From: Gemmataceae bacterium
GTDB taxonomy: Bacteria; Planctomycetota; Planctomycetia; Gemmatales; Gemmataceae
DNA length: 64,000 nt
NCBI GenBank assembly: GCA_901538445.1
Contig: LR594584.1
Location: forward strand, 2,011,111-2,075,110
Direction of reading: 5' to 3'
Shown: positions 16,149-23,752 of the stretch, piece by piece
Position numbering within the stretch: position 1 is the stretch's first letter
Layout of the letters: the number at the start of each line of letters is the position of its first letter
Notes under the pieces: generated by a model
What the model saw: only the letters and a program-made list of their open reading frames with translations
Told to the model about the DNA's origin: nothing
Database searches by the model: none
Translations under genes and position numbers: made by a program

Positions 16149-16924
16149 CGACACCCCGACCCGACCCCGGCCCGCCGCCCGAGGGCGGGGACGCCGCCCG
16201 CGAGATGCGGCGCATGACGCGGCGCTCGTTCGCGGCCGGCGGCCTCGCGGCGCTCGGCGGCTTCGGCACCTGGAAGTGGCTCCAGTCGCGGCCGGCCGCC
16301 GACGGGCTGCCGGGGCCGTTCCGGGCCGGGCACGAGCTGAACGAGCGGGTCGGCCGGGCGCTGTTCTCCGACCGGCACCTCGCCCCGGAGTTCGACCGCT
16401 CGCTCGCCGGCGACCTCCGCGTCAACGGCTGGCACGGCTGGTCGGACGACCTGCCGGCCGCCGCGGACTGGGCGATCGAGGTCGAGGCGCCGGGCCGGCC
16501 GCCCCGCCGCGTCGGCCTGGGCGAGCTGGCGGCGCTGCCGCGCGTCGAGTCGGTGTTCGAGTTCAAGTGCATCGAGGGGTGGAGCCGGGTCGTCGCGTGG
16601 GGCGGCTACCGGTTCGGCGACTTCCTGACGGCGTTCGACCTGATCCCGGCCGACCCGGCGCTCCGGTACCTGCTGCTGTCGACGCCGGACGGGGGGTACA
16701 CCGCCGCGCTGGACCTGCCGAGCGCGACGCACCCGCAGTCGCTCCTGTGCGACGCCATGAACGGCGCGCCGCTGACGCCGGGCCACGGCGCGCCGGTCCG
16801 GCTGGTGCTGCCGGTGAAGTACGGGGTGAAGAACATCAAGTGGCTGTCGAAGGTCCAGTTCCTGGCCGCCCGGCCGACCGACTACTGGACCGCCCGCGGG
16901 TACGACTGGTACGCCGGGCTGTGA
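16145..16924 (+). CDS. Tat-exported molybdopterin oxidoreductase (sulfite oxidase/MsrP-like)
   Basis: A 259-residue protein starting at GTG 16145, inside the stop of the cytochrome gene. A twin-arginine signal (MTRRSFAAGGLAALGGFG, about residues 24-41) precedes a sulfite-oxidase-type molybdopterin domain: LRVNGWHGWS, the Mo-coordinating Cys142 in EFKCIEGWSRVVAWGG, LLSTPDGGYTAALDLPSA, LCDAMNGAPLTPGHGAPVRL and VLPVKYGVKNIKWLSKVQF. With the membrane cytochrome it forms a two-component reductase or oxidase working outside the cytoplasmic membrane. MsrP repairs methionine sulfoxide in periplasmic proteins; the sequence is compatible with that but does not prove it, and some relatives have unknown substrates. 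Confidence 0.88.
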   Translation: MTTPRPDPGPPPEGGDAAREMRRMTRRSFAAGGLAALGGFGTWKWLQSRPAADGLPGPFRAGHELNERVGRALFSDRHLAPEFDRSLAGDLRVNGWHGWSDDLPAAADWAIEVEAPGRPPRRVGLGELAALPRVESVFEFKCIEGWSRVVAWGGYRFGDFLTAFDLIPADPALRYLLLSTPDGGYTAALDLPSATHPQSLLCDAMNGAPLTPGHGAPVRLVLPVKYGVKNIKWLSKVQFLAARPTDYWTARGYDWYAGL

Positions 16925-16989
16925 GTGACATTCGGTCGGCGCTCGGCCCCGCGCGCTCGCGGACCCGGGGCAACCACCCGCGAGCTGCC

Positions 16990-17853
16990 TCACTTGGGGC
17001 CCCACCAGGTGATCCGGCAGTGCGGCAGCGCCTTCTGGAGTTCGGCCACGCCCGCGGCGGTGACCGACGTGTCGGACACGTCGAGTTCGATGAGGCCCTT
17101 CAGCGCCGCAAGTTCCTTCAGGCCCGCGTCGGTCACCCGCGTGCGCGACGCGCCGAGGCGGGAGAGGCTCCGCAGTGCGGTGAGTTCCTTCAGACCGGCG
17201 TCGGTCACCGCGGTTCCCGCCAGGTCAAGGCTCTCGAGCGACCCGAGCGCGGCGAGTACCTTCAGGCCGCCGTCGGTTACGCCCGTCCTCGTCAGGTCCA
17301 GGTCCCGGAGCGCGGGGAGCCGGGCGAGTTCCCGGAGCCCCGCGTCGGTGACGTGGGTGTAGCCGAGTTCGAGCACGGTGAGCCGCTGGAGGGCCGGCAA
17401 CTCTTCCAGCCCGGCATCGCAGACCTGTGTGGATTGGAGGCAGAGGTGGTCGAGGCGCTCCAGCGGGGCGAGGTCGCGGAACCCGGAGCCGTTGACCTTG
17501 GAGAAGGTCAGGTCGAGGAACGTGAGCTGGTCGAACCTACCCACGTCCTTGAGGGCCGCGTCCGTGATGCCCTCGAGCCACAGTCGCAGTGTGGTCAGGT
17601 GCTTGAGTGGGGCGAGGTGCCTGATGTCCGCGTCGGTGAGGTTCCCGTACCGGGAGAAGATGTACGTGACGGGCGCGTCGGGCGGACCGTCGCCGCGGTA
17701 GACCCACGCGCCCTTCCGCTCCGCGTGCGCCTCGGCCCGCTCCACGTCCGCCTGGAACTTGCACCCGCCGGCGGCGAGAGCGCCGGCGGCGATGACGAGC
17801 AGGGCGAAGAGTTGGGGCACGGGCGCGTCTCCGCAGAGGGGGAACACCGCCAT
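16990..17853 (-). CDS. Leucine-rich repeat lipoprotein
   Basis: A 287-residue exported protein. The N-terminus carries a hydrophobic stretch (LFALLVIAAGALAAGGC) ending in a lipobox, so it is probably lipidated at Cys31. From about residue 70 come eight or nine leucine-rich repeats of 23-24 residues with the unit LxxLxxLDLxxTxVTDAGLKEL, the form common in planctomycetes. The repeats should form a curved solenoid for protein binding. The ATG at 17853 is used; an internal GTG just before the signal (VPQLFALL) is possible. The 65-bp gap to the convergent oxidoreductase gene holds a small CTCGCGG/CCGCGAG hairpin. Confidence 0.88.
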   Translation of the reverse strand: MAVFPLCGDAPVPQLFALLVIAAGALAAGGCKFQADVERAEAHAERKGAWVYRGDGPPDAPVTYIFSRYGNLTDADIRHLAPLKHLTTLRLWLEGITDAALKDVGRFDQLTFLDLTFSKVNGSGFRDLAPLERLDHLCLQSTQVCDAGLEELPALQRLTVLELGYTHVTDAGLRELARLPALRDLDLTRTGVTDGGLKVLAALGSLESLDLAGTAVTDAGLKELTALRSLSRLGASRTRVTDAGLKELAALKGLIELDVSDTSVTAAGVAELQKALPHCRITWWGPK

Positions 17854-17882
17854 TGTCCCACGGTGGCTATTCGCGTCAACTG

Positions 17883-18149
17883 TCAGGTCGTGGAGGCCGG
17901 GCCGAGCCGGACTTCGGCGATCTCCGCGACGCGGTCCTGAGTGTCCACTCGGACCAACGCGCTGAGCGCGCCGGAGTACCCGAGGCGGAACGGCGGGTCG
18001 CGGGACTCGCCCCAGGTGTCGGCCCGCGTGTGCAACTCCCGGTCGAGAGCCGACAGCGCCGCGGCGATCTCGGCCCGGCGTGCGGGGTTCCAGAGGACGA
18101 TCGCCTGCATCTGGTCGAAGGCGAGCGTGTCCCAGATGAGGGTGAACAT
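17883..18149 (-). CDS. RelE/ParE-like toxin (intact pair, downstream gene)
   Basis: An 88-residue protein with the layout of RelE/ParE-fold toxins: an N-terminal strand (MFTLIWDTLAFDQM), helices (NPARRAEIAAALSALDRELHTRA), then GESR...FRLGYSGALSALVRVDTQDRVAEIAEVRL, in which the last strands and scattered Arg/Asp fit the fold. It would be expected to cleave translating mRNA or poison gyrase, neutralised by the upstream antitoxin. Its ATG overlaps the antitoxin stop by one base (TGATG), so it is translated by coupling. A second full-length homologue lies at 20046-20309 and a stump at 13850-13891. The family assignment is by pattern and gene arrangement. Confidence 0.78.
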   Translation of the reverse strand: MFTLIWDTLAFDQMQAIVLWNPARRAEIAAALSALDRELHTRADTWGESRDPPFRLGYSGALSALVRVDTQDRVAEIAEVRLGPASTT

Positions 18150-18412
18150 CACTCGCCCTCGACCAGGCGCATGACCTCGGCCATCGTGTGCTTCGGCCGG
18201 TTCGGGTCGCGGAGCCGCGCGGCGATGTGCTGGATCTCCGCGTCGGTCCACGGGCCGGTGGGCAGCGGCGGGCGGGCGTCGAGCGCGGCCATCTGGGCCG
18301 GGGTCAGCGCGTACCCGACCACGTTCCCCGCGTCGTCGCACAGTTCCACCGGGTCGGTCGCGGCCGCGAGCTTCGCGCGCACGTCGGCCGGAATCGTCAC
18401 CCGCTCGCCCAT
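18149..18412 (-). CDS. Antitoxin-like protein of the intact pair
   Basis: An 87-residue protein (MGERVTIPADVRAKLAAA...) preceded by GGAGG five bases before the ATG. The first 40 residues could form a DNA-binding beta-strand/helix (DDAGNVVGYALTPAQMAAL), and the C-terminal half is helical and polar (WTDAEIQHIAARL...HTMAEVMRLVEGE), as in antitoxins that wrap the toxin. It overlaps the toxin gene by one base. The homologue at 20297-20560 shares LCD..G..V.YA.......A and the C-terminal TM.(D/E)V..L(V/L)EG block. I know no named antitoxin family with certainty; antitoxin role is inferred from the pair layout. Confidence 0.72.
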   Translation of the reverse strand: MGERVTIPADVRAKLAAATDPVELCDDAGNVVGYALTPAQMAALDARPPLPTGPWTDAEIQHIAARLRDPNRPKHTMAEVMRLVEGE

Positions 18413-18461
18413 GACTGCCTCCGTTGGGGTGCGTCCACGATACCACGGGTGCCGCCCGCGG

Positions 18462-19973
18462 TCACCCCTTGGGCGCGTCGCGGGGGGCGAAGATCACCGC
18501 CTTGGCGTACGACCAGTACCACATGATGGCCGCGACCGTGACCCCGTAGGCGAGCGGGGCCGTGTGGGGCCACCACGCGGACACCGGGCTCAGGGCCAGC
18601 ACCAGGAGCCCGAACGGGAAGAACCGGCACCAGTTCGTGGACCCGATGATGAACAGCCCCATCCCGCTCACCGCGGCCAGGGCCGGGTACATGTGCAGCA
18701 CCCGGTGGGCCGGGTGGTCCAGGGGCGGGGGCACGTACGCGACGGTCAGGATCAGGTGCGCCAGGATGCTCCCGGCGGCCACGATGAGCGAGTGCCGCTC
18801 GGTCGCCGGGAGCAGCCGGAACCGGCGGAGCATGTACCACCACAGGACCGCGGCCATCGCCGCCCCGGACGCCGCGTTCACGACCCACACCCAGGCCGCC
18901 GACCCGCCGGCCTCGACCAGCGCGAAGATCGTGCCGTTCGACGCCAGCACCAGGGCCCCGAACCACACGGTCACCGGCCACGAGTAGTCGGTGTGCGGCT
19001 CGGGCCGGATCCGGGCCAGTTGGCGGAGCCAGTCCCAGAGCCCGGGGAGCTGGGCCGCGACCGGCTCGCCGACCAGGAACCGGGTCAGGTCGTCGGCCAG
19101 CTCCCGGGCCGACGAGTACCGCCGGGCCGGGTCCTTCTCCAGGCACTTCTGGACCACCGCCTCCAGGTCCGGGGACACGTCCGGGCGGAACCGGCGGACC
19201 GGCGGGGCGGTCGCGGCCGGGTCGGTGACGCGGCGGAAGATGCTCCCGATGTCGCCCCCGAACGGCACCTCGCCGGCGAGCAACTGGAACAGCACCACGC
19301 CCAGCGCGTACACGTCCACGGCGGTGGTCAGGTGCCGGTCCCCGCGGGCCTGCTCGGGGGCCATGTACGCCGGGGTGCCGGCCTCGGACGTGGCGGCCAC
19401 GTCGACCGGGCGGGCCAGCCCGAAGTCGGCGACGTGGGGCCGCAGGTCGGTGTCGAGGAGGATGTTGGCCGGCTTCAGGTCGCGGTGGATGAGCCCCCGC
19501 TGGTGCGCGTGGTGGACCCCGAGGGCCGTGTCGCGGAGGATCCGGGCGGCGAGCCGCTGGTCGAGCTTGCGGTCCGGGAGCCCCTTGAGCCAGGTGCCCA
19601 GGGTGCCCCCGGTGAGCAGCGGCATCACCAGGAACGGGGTGCCCTCGGGGGTCTCGTCGCACGCCAGCACCCGGACGATGTTCGGGTGGTCCAGGGACGC
19701 GACCAGCGCGGCCTCGTACCGGAACTGGGCGAGCTCGGAGTCCGACATCTCGTCGGTGGACCGGAGCATCTTCACGGCCACGTCGCGGCGGAGCACCGGG
19801 TCCGTGGCCCGGAACACGACCCCCATCGCGCCGCGGCCGATCTCCTCCTGCATCTCGAGCCCGCCGAGCACCTTGCGGACCGCGGCCCGGGTCGCGCCGG
19901 ACCGCGAGAGGTCGGCCGGGGGGGCGGAAGCGGTGTCGGTGTGCGGACCGTCGGCGTGCGTTCCGTCGGGCAT
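18462..19973 (-). CDS. Transmembrane serine/threonine protein kinase
   Basis: A 503-residue eukaryotic-type kinase. The start at 19973 is preferred over the upstream 20021 because AGAGGAG lies ahead of it. The kinase domain spans about residues 45-310: GRGAMGVVF loop, VAVK (Lys68), catalytic HRDLKPAN (Asp165), DFGLA (Asp183), APEQ, and DVYALGVVLFQLLAG. After a short linker the C-terminal 170 residues contain about five or six hydrophobic helices (GALVLASNGTIFALV, AASGAAMAAVLWWYML, LIVAAGSILAHLILTVA, GMGLFIIGSTNWC, FFPFGLLVLALSPVSAW, YGVTVAAIMWYW). No extracellular sensor domain is visible, so the membrane part itself may sense or dock a partner. It lies between two toxin-antitoxin copies. Confidence 0.94.
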   Translation of the reverse strand: MPDGTHADGPHTDTASAPPADLSRSGATRAAVRKVLGGLEMQEEIGRGAMGVVFRATDPVLRRDVAVKMLRSTDEMSDSELAQFRYEAALVASLDHPNIVRVLACDETPEGTPFLVMPLLTGGTLGTWLKGLPDRKLDQRLAARILRDTALGVHHAHQRGLIHRDLKPANILLDTDLRPHVADFGLARPVDVAATSEAGTPAYMAPEQARGDRHLTTAVDVYALGVVLFQLLAGEVPFGGDIGSIFRRVTDPAATAPPVRRFRPDVSPDLEAVVQKCLEKDPARRYSSARELADDLTRFLVGEPVAAQLPGLWDWLRQLARIRPEPHTDYSWPVTVWFGALVLASNGTIFALVEAGGSAAWVWVVNAASGAAMAAVLWWYMLRRFRLLPATERHSLIVAAGSILAHLILTVAYVPPPLDHPAHRVLHMYPALAAVSGMGLFIIGSTNWCRFFPFGLLVLALSPVSAWWPHTAPLAYGVTVAAIMWYWSYAKAVIFAPRDAPKG

Positions 19974-20045
19974 CGGGCGGCTCCTCTGGCGGCTCGGGCG
20001 GCACCCCGAATGATACGCCAAGGAACCGCGGCGTGCGCCGGGGCG

Positions 20046-20309
20046 TCAGTACAGCGGCCCGCGGAGCCGGACGCTCAGGATCTCGACCTTCCGGTCGGCA
20101 GGGGCCACCGCGAAGTCGATCACGAGCGGGTCGAAGAACGCGATCCGCACGCGCCCGCTCCGCGACTCGCCGATCGTGTCCGCGTCGGAGCGGAGGTCGG
20201 ACGCGATGGCCCGGAGCGCCCGCGCCAGTTCGTCCTTCTGCTCGGGGTGGTTGCGGACGATGAACGCCATCTCGTCAAACGCGAGGGCGTGCCAGGTCAG
20301 GGCGAAGTT
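20046..20309 (-). pseudogene. RelE/ParE-like toxin copy without a start codon
   Basis: This frame encodes about 87 residues homologous to the toxin at 17883-18149 (NFALTWHALAFDEMAFIV against MFTLIWDTLAFDQMQAIV; both keep DLR/ELH..ADT.GESR and end in VEILSVRL or AEIAEVRL). At the position of the intact gene's ATG the codon is AAC, and no in-frame ATG, GTG or TTG lies within the preceding 40 bases. It may be silent, or be reached by a CTG codon a few residues downstream or by a frameshift. The reading frame itself is undamaged, so loss is recent or an unusual start is used. Confidence 0.72.
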
Positions 20310-20560
20310 GGTTCGCCGCCCTCCAGCAACTTGAACACGTCCTCCATGGTCTTTGTGCCGCCCTCCGCGGCGCGGCGAAGCAGTTCCTCGTTCGTCACCT
20401 CGGCCTTGGCCTCCTCGATGACGCGCCGCGTCCACGCCTCGTAGTCCCGCGGGGACATCGCGTACGCGACGGTCCGGCCCTCGGGGTCGCACAGTCGGGT
20501 CGCGGCGAGCGACTTGGCGACGGTCGCTGCGGTTGCGGCGTCCAGGGTGATCTCGCTCGT
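20297..20560 (-). CDS. Antitoxin-like protein with probable ACG start
   Basis: This gene is too short for, and missed by, ordinary start rules. On the minus strand a frame from an ACG codon at 20560 to TGA at 20297 encodes 87 residues: TSEITLDAATAATVAKSLAA, then LCDPEGRTVAYAMSPRDYEAW and a helical acidic tail (TMEDVFKLLEGGE). GGAGG lies six bases before the ACG, exactly where the homologue at 18412 has GGAGG and ATG. The next in-frame ATG is 35 codons in. So either ACG is used, the gene is off, or the base is an error. It overlaps the toxin copy by 13 bp because its original stop is gone. Confidence 0.6.
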   Translation of the reverse strand, partial: TSEITLDAATAATVAKSLAATRLCDPEGRTVAYAMSPRDYEAWTRRVIEEAKAEVTNEELLRRAAEGGTKTMEDVFKLLEGGEPTSP

Positions 20561-20644
20561 GTTCGGCCTCCGAAGGGGTGTGCAACCGCAATTGTACCAC
20601 CGCGGCCGGGGCGCTCGAAGTGCGGGAATGCGGGGCCGGGGGCT

Positions 20645-21034
20645 TCACCAATCGTCAAGTGGCAAAAGGCTCTCTGGCTCGGCGCGCTGGTGGGCCATAC
20701 CGCGGCTGAAGCTCGGCCGATGGGCAAGATACCAGAACCCGATTAAGGGCACCGTGACGAGCAGTCCCATCCAACTGAAGCCGGCCCCGTAGACGCCGCA
20801 CGTCACGAATGCGTCAGCGATGTCTTCCCAGTCAACGAACACCTCGCATGCCGTCGCGACGGCCGCGAGCCCGCCGCTGACGAGGAACGAGACGGCCGGC
20901 ACGGTGAACGTGACGCCCCGCACCACCCTGATCCAACTGGCGGTGCGACGCCACACCCAGATGAGAAATGCAATCGGGCCGAGCAAGAGTACGGCGGTGA
21001 CGATGCCCATCACGAGTTGTTCGCCGAAACCCAT
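20645..21034 (-). CDS. Small integral membrane protein, hypothetical
   Basis: A 129-residue protein with about four hydrophobic segments: LVMGIVTAVLLLGPIAFLIW, VTFTVPAVSFLVSGGLAAVA, DAFVTCGVYGAGFSWMGLLV and VTVPLIGFWYLA. The start at 21034 (MGFGEQL) is chosen because GAGG precedes it at good spacing; other in-frame ATGs lie at 21046 and 21049. The C-terminal 25 residues are polar and cytosolic. I do not recognise the family. It reads toward the decayed antitoxin copy, and its upstream flank contains a fragment duplicated from the trpE start region. Confidence 0.62.
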   Translation of the reverse strand: MGFGEQLVMGIVTAVLLLGPIAFLIWVWRRTASWIRVVRGVTFTVPAVSFLVSGGLAAVATACEVFVDWEDIADAFVTCGVYGAGFSWMGLLVTVPLIGFWYLAHRPSFSRGMAHQRAEPESLLPLDDW

Positions 21035-21063
21035 CAGGCACCTCATCATCACGGTCCGTGACG

Positions 21064-21098
21064 CACCGACCGAGCCCGTACCGATGCCGCACGTTCCG
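21064..21098. repeat. Direct repeat of the trpE start region, copy 1
   Basis: CACCGACCGAGCCCGTACCG and the following bases to TTCCG match 21980-22014 over 35 bp with a single mismatch. Copy 2 contains the trpE ATG; copy 1 is a displaced fragment with no gene behind it. The pair brackets about 0.9 kb. Confidence 0.85.
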
Positions 21099-21226
21099 CA
21101 GGTTTGGTCCACTGTGTGGGCATCCGGACTCGCGACTCGGAGGGGCGCTACCGGTCGTCAGCGAACAGCGCGTGACCCGCGTCCTGTCGGTCCAGCAGCG
21201 ACTTCAGCCGGGCGGCACCGGCGGCC

Positions 21227-21649
21227 TCAATCGTCGATGAAAAGCCGGCCGCGGGCCAGCCGCTCGCGAACGAACTCGCGGATGACCCCCGCGCACCGCA
21301 AGCAGTCTTCGACCGACGCACCGGCGACGTGCGGGTCCAGGTCGGCAGCCGTGACCTCACCGAACGCGGCCATCAGATCCTCGGCGTCTCGGCCGGCCAC
21401 CTCAGTGACGCCGATCGCGCACCCGGCCCACCCCTCCAGCGTGTTCCAATCGGATGCCAGCCTCGGCACCAACTCGCCACCGCTCTCGGCCCACGCCCGG
21501 TCCAGCACGGCCCGGAACAGCGGGTCGATGAACCTGTCGCTCACGTCCAGCCGGTCGGTCCAGTACCCCTTGTTCGGCTCGCCGTAGAAGACGACGCCGG
21601 AATAATCGCCGTACAGCACACCGTGGGCGAACTCCACCGACGCTCGCAT
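21227..21649 (-). CDS. Hypothetical protein, possibly immunity-like
   Basis: A 140-residue soluble protein starting [23 protein letters not shown] lies seven bases before this ATG, so it is preferred over a GTG at 21721 that would add 24 residues. There is a mixed alpha/beta pattern: [20 protein letters not shown], then [20 protein letters not shown] and a C-terminal helix [17 protein letters not shown]. There is no signal peptide or membrane helix. Such small solitary acidic proteins with WxxL... patterns resemble immunity or cytosolic accessory proteins, but I cannot name a family. It lies inside the 0.9-kb segment bounded by the trpE direct repeats. Confidence 0.55.
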   Translation of the reverse strand: MRASVEFAHGVLYGDYSGVVFYGEPNKGYWTDRLDVSDRFIDPLFRAVLDRAWAESGGELVPRLASDWNTLEGWAGCAIGVTEVAGRDAEDLMAAFGEVTAADLDPHVAGASVEDCLRCAGVIREFVRERLARGRLFIDD

Positions 21650-21999
21650 TCTGGCGCCTCCGCTGTCGAACCAGAGTTCGGGCAGATCTGCCTTTGAGGT
21701 CTGCCGAACACAGTCCAACACCCGCCAGGGTAATCCGCACCGTGTCGAGTGACAAGCGGGTTCGCACCGCTGTCAGCCACCGCCCGTGCTCGGCTGACCC
21801 GTCCGGTCTGCCGAGCACGGCTTCCAGGAACCAACTGCCGGGCGAGCCGTGTGTGTCAACACACGGGTTCGCGTTGACCCGTGTGTTGACACACACGGCT
21901 CGCCAGCCGCCCAACCCTGCGTGGGGCGCGTCCCAAGCCGTTCGGACGGTGCGGCGATACACCAACTGCTCACGCGACACACCGACCGAGCCCGTACCG
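21650..21999. other. trpE upstream region
   Basis: The 350 bp between the divergent hypothetical gene and trpE hold one family-C inverted repeat (21841-21904) and the second 35-bp direct repeat at its right end. No leader peptide rich in Trp codons and no alternative terminator pair was seen. A trpE promoter presumably lies here. Confidence 0.5.
21841..21904. repeat. Inverted repeat, family C copy 1
   Basis: GGCGAGCCGTGTGTGTCAAC at the left pairs with GTTGACACACACGGCTCGCC at the right; the inner arms ACACGGGT/ACCCGTGT also pair. Total 64 bp, essentially a perfect hairpin. It lies about 95 bp upstream of trpE, on the transcribed side, so it could affect read-through. Sister copies are at 26021-26084 and 63481-63557. 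Confidence 0.9.
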
Positions 22000-23523
22000 A
22001 TGCCGCACTTTCCGTCATTCGAGCAGTTCCGCGAGCTGGCACGCACGCACACCGTCGTGCCCGTGTACCGCCGCCTCACAGGCGACACCCTCACCCCGGT
22101 GTCCGCGTTCTGCAAGATCCAGGAGGGCGACTGGTCGTTCCTCTTCGAGAGCGTCGTCGGCGGCGAGCGCGTCGGAAGGTACAGCTTCCTCGGGGCCGGC
22201 CCGTTCATGACGTTCGTGGCCCGCGACAAGCGAGTCGCCGTGGTCGACCACCACACGAATGACGGGCAAGAGTTCACCTGCGACGACCCGCTCAAGCTGC
22301 TCGAAGAGACCATCGCCCGGTACCGCGCCCCGCACCTGCCGGGGCTCCCGCGGTTCTGCGGCGGGGCCGTCGGGTACGCCGGGTACGACACCGTGCGGTA
22401 CGTCGAGAAGCTCCCCAACGCCCCGCCCGATGACCGCAACCTGCCCGACCTGTGCTTCGGCTTCTACGACCGCATGGTCATCTTCGACCACGCCGCCAAG
22501 ACGGTCCTCGTCATCGGCAACGCGACCGACCTGAGCGGCACCGCCACCGACGACGAGCTGCTCACCGCGTACCGGCAGACGTGTGCGAAGGTCGATCAAC
22601 TCGCCGAGCGGCTCCAGCGCGGTGTCGCCGACCTGCAACTCACCGACATCGACCCGAGCACGAAACCGGGGGGGGCACACCCCCCGCTCGCCAGAACCGA
22701 GTCGAACTTCACGCGGGCGGGGTTCGAGGCCGCGGTCGAGAAGGTCCGCGAGTACATCAACGCCGGCGACGCCTTCCAGATCGTGCTGAGCCAGCGGTTC
22801 CGCACCGAGACCACCGCACGCCCGTTCGACATCTACCGGGCGCTGCGGGTGGTAAACCCGAGCCCGTTCATGTTCTACCTGCGGGCCGGGCGGGCCACGC
22901 TCATCGGCGCGTCGCCCGAGATCATGTGCCGGGTCGAGAACGGGGTCATCACCAACCGCCCGCTCGCCGGCACCCGCCCCCGCGGCGCGACCCCCGAGCG
23001 CGACGCCGAACTCGCCGCCGAGCTGGTCGCCGACCCGAAGGAGCGGGCCGAGCACATCATGCTCGTGGACCTCGCCCGCAACGACGTCGGCCGCGTCGCC
23101 GAGATCGGCAGCGTGAAGATCGGCGACCTGCTCACGGTCGAGCGGTACAGCCACGTCATGCACCTGTCGAGCACCGTCACGGGCACCCTCCAACAAGGCC
23201 TGACGGCGTTCGACGCGCTGCGGGCGAGCCTCCCGGCCGGCACGCTGAGCGGCGCGCCGAAGGTGCGGGCGATGGAGATCATCGATGAACTCGAACCGCA
23301 CCGCCGCGGGCCGTACGGCGGGGCCGTCGGGTACGTCGATTTCAGCGGCAACATGGACACGTGCATCGCGCTCCGCACGATGGTGCTGCTCGGCCAGACC
23401 GCTTACGTCCAGGCCGGGGCCGGGCTCGTCGCCGACAGCGTGCCGGCCAGCGAATACGAGGAGACGGTGAACAAGGCGATGAGCCTGCTGCGCGCGATCG
23501 AGGTGGCCGAAACGCAGTTGTGA
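22000..23523 (+). CDS. trpE: Anthranilate synthase component I
   Basis: A full-length 507-residue TrpE that, with a glutaminase subunit, converts chorismate to anthranilate at the start of tryptophan synthesis. N-terminal domain: [20 protein letters not shown] and [19 protein letters not shown] (the L-L-E-S tryptophan-feedback element in variant form). C-terminal chorismate-binding domain: [87 protein letters not shown] and [21 protein letters not shown] 22000 begins [10 protein letters not shown]. No trpG/trpD follows, so the pathway is scattered here. The upstream SD is weak, and the start region is duplicated at 21064. Confidence 0.96.
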   Translation: MPHFPSFEQFRELARTHTVVPVYRRLTGDTLTPVSAFCKIQEGDWSFLFESVVGGERVGRYSFLGAGPFMTFVARDKRVAVVDHHTNDGQEFTCDDPLKLLEETIARYRAPHLPGLPRFCGGAVGYAGYDTVRYVEKLPNAPPDDRNLPDLCFGFYDRMVIFDHAAKTVLVIGNATDLSGTATDDELLTAYRQTCAKVDQLAERLQRGVADLQLTDIDPSTKPGGAHPPLARTESNFTRAGFEAAVEKVREYINAGDAFQIVLSQRFRTETTARPFDIYRALRVVNPSPFMFYLRAGRATLIGASPEIMCRVENGVITNRPLAGTRPRGATPERDAELAAELVADPKERAEHIMLVDLARNDVGRVAEIGSVKIGDLLTVERYSHVMHLSSTVTGTLQQGLTAFDALRASLPAGTLSGAPKVRAMEIIDELEPHRRGPYGGAVGYVDFSGNMDTCIALRTMVLLGQTAYVQAGAGLVADSVPASEYEETVNKAMSLLRAIEVAETQL

Positions 23524-23536
23524 AGCGAAGAGGTTG

Positions 23537-23719
23537 ATCCGCAGACTACGCAGATGGACGCAGAATTTTAAGACAGTAGAGCATGCCGGGCGAACCCTGA
23601 GCGCCAGCGAGGGGGTGACGCTCACCCCCTCGCTGGCGCTCAGGGTTCGCCCAGTATCTGGGGCCGCGGTTCGTTCTCTTCTGTCTTCCAATCTGTGTCC
23701 ATCTGTGTAATCTGCGGAT
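23537..23719. repeat. Inverted repeat, family H, enclosing a family-B repeat
   Basis: The left arm ATCCGCAGACTACGCAGATG...GACGCAGAATTTTAAGACAG pairs imperfectly with the right arm CTGTCTTCCAATCTGTGTCC...ATCTGTGTAATCTGCGGAT. The right arm is the canonical ATCCGCAGATTACACAGATG-type repeat known to recur in several bacterial phyla. The central loop is occupied by the family-B palindrome at 23588-23652, i.e. one repeat inside another. Confidence 0.85.
23588..23652. repeat. Inverted repeat, family B copy 1 (nested)
   Basis: GGGCGAACCCTGAGCGCCAG...CGAGGGGGTG pairs with CACCCCCTCG...CTGGCGCTCAGGGTTCGCCC; 65 bp in total with a 5-base loop (ACGCT). Identical arms occur at 33785-33849 and 54526-54590. 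It lies in the loop of the family-H repeat. Confidence 0.92.
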
Positions 23720-23752
23720 AACTCTGCCTTTCTTCCCGCCCGGAGTCCCACC

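Noticed and set aside
23588-23652. Treating the family-B palindromes only as transcription terminators
   Set aside because: They lack T tracts, occur also in 5' regions, and have identical arms at distant loci, which ordinary terminators do not. A terminator role in places is not excluded.
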